Assembly (NCBI RefSeq): GCF_030930995.1
Contig: NZ_CP133217.1
Span: 868,001 to 932,000 of the forward strand
Origin: Thiothrix subterranea
Lineage (GTDB): Bacteria > Pseudomonadota > Gammaproteobacteria > Thiotrichales > Thiotrichaceae
Direction: 5' to 3'
Length of the DNA stretch: 64,000 nt
Of the stretch, positions 63,324 to 64,000 are shown piece by piece. The position numbers and the translations under genes are program-made. Every line of letters begins with the position of its first letter. Position 1 is the first letter of the stretch. The notes under the pieces are model-generated. The model worked only from the letters and a program-made list of their open reading frames with translations, made no database searches and was not told the DNA's origin.

Positions 63324-64000
63324 ATGAATAGCTTGGATTTTACCGAACTCGATGCACTCAAAGCTCGGCTAGACACCTATCGTCCACTGCCGCAATCCCT
63401 GCTGCGCAACCTGCAAGAGGACTTAGTGTTGCGTTGGACATACCATTCCAACGCTATCGAAGGCAACACGCTGACTCTGTTGGAAACCAAAGTGGTGCTG
63501 GAAGGCATTACTATTGGTGGCAAGCTATTACGCGAACATTTTGAGGCGATCAATCATCGGGATGCGATTGAATACGTCATGGCAATCGTCGCCAATGCCG
63601 AGCCATTTTCCGAATGGCAAATCCGCAATATTCACCGCTTGGTGCTCAAAAATATCGACGACGACAACGCCGGACGTTATCGCAGTTTGAATGTGATTAT
63701 CAGCGGCGCACGCCACACCCCACCCGATTGCTTGCAAGTCCCCGAACAGATGCAGGCATTGATCCATTGGTATGAAACGGCGGCAACGACCCTACACCCC
63801 GTCGAACGCGCGGCACGTTTGCACGGCGATTTTGTAAAAATTCACCCATTTGTTGACGGTAACGGGCGCACCGCACGTCTCTTGATGAACCTTGAGCTGA
63901 TGAAGTCCGGTTTTCCACCTGCCATCTTACCCGTCGAAAAACGCTTGGCGTACTACGAAGCCCTTGATCAGGCGCACGTTGACCACGATTACAGCCGCTT
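63324..64000 (+). CDS. Fic-domain protein (partial, runs off the window)
   Basis: The first 225 residues of a Fic-family protein, which usually transfers AMP to target proteins. The catalytic motif HPFVDGNGRTAR is at residues 174-185, with His174. An N-terminal inhibitory motif SNAIEGN (42-48), with Glu46, precedes the Fic core, marking the class II self-inhibited type. The frame is open to the window end. The enzyme may be regulatory or toxin-like; no antitoxin gene is seen immediately upstream. Confidence 0.9.
   Translation, partial: MNSLDFTELDALKARLDTYRPLPQSLLRNLQEDLVLRWTYHSNAIEGNTLTLLETKVVLEGITIGGKLLREHFEAINHRDAIEYVMAIVANAEPFSEWQIRNIHRLVLKNIDDDNAGRYRSLNVIISGARHTPPDCLQVPEQMQALIHWYETAATTLHPVERAARLHGDFVKIHPFVDGNGRTARLLMNLELMKSGFPPAILPVEKRLAYYEALDQAHVDHDYSR

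Overview
The window looks like the chromosome of a Thiothrix-type gammaproteobacterium (Thiotrichales). This is inferred from overall gene content and protein flavour (hemCDXY, fabA, rpmE2, ubiA, priA, a GspC-like protein, a TauE/SafE sulfite exporter, a bactofilin, FimV-like proteins) and a GC content near 50%. I could not test it by database search. About 60 protein genes fill the window densely. I see no rRNA, tRNA, CRISPR array, insertion sequence or prophage.

Region 1 (1-11808) is a compact glycogen and maltodextrin operon on the + strand: end of pgi, glk, glgC, a GH57 glycosidase, malQ, glgB, glgA, glgP. From glk onward the genes overlap or abut, so the route from glucose through ADP-glucose to branched glycogen, and back by phosphorolysis and glucanotransfer, is one transcription unit. 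Region 2 (11805-22942) holds a DUF4143 ATPase, ispH, pyrB with an inactive dihydroorotase partner, two unknown genes, cobO, dusC, a probable BtuM-type cobalamin transporter, a cpdA-like phosphodiesterase and a TatD-type hydrolase.

Region 3 (22939-32578) is the most unusual part. Ten minus-strand genes (23435-31141) encode a Ras-like small GTPase, a Roadblock/LC7 protein, a PAS protein, a PhnD-like binding protein without a signal peptide, a FimV-like LysM protein, an OmpA/BON envelope protein, a membrane coiled-coil/HhH protein and three proteins I do not recognise well. A divergent pair encodes a membrane coiled-coil protein and a bactofilin. Together they resemble the GTPase-Roadblock-bactofilin sets that position polar machinery in Myxococcus, and I propose a polarity or pilus-placement system. 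A strongly structured RNA leader precedes the small lipoprotein gene that follows.

Region 4 (32697-45914) is mostly housekeeping: a 2Fe-2S protein, ubiA, fabA, rpmE2, an M48 protease, malic enzyme, the heme operon hemC-hemD-hemX-hemY, a Fur-family regulator, a stand-alone CZB zinc protein, a TauE exporter, an MBL hydrolase, a CAP-domain lipoprotein, hemF and a tiny membrane protein. Region 5 (46049-49963) has an ECF sigma factor, a membrane anti-sigma factor and an S8 protease in one operon, then fbp preceded by an orphan terminator. Region 6 (49985-64000) has a palindromic repeat, an RsmC-like methyltransferase, a SirB2-type protein, purK and purE split by a second DUF4143 ATPase and a hybrid histidine kinase, purC, a UDP-glucuronate epimerase, a lone GspC-like gene, NDH-2, priA, a gene-free stretch with a DnaA-box cluster, and a Fic gene cut by the window end.

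A recurring promoter pattern was noticed: both DUF4143 ATPases and the Fur-family gene have a good -10 box only 6-7 nt before the ATG and no Shine-Dalgarno, suggesting leaderless mRNAs.
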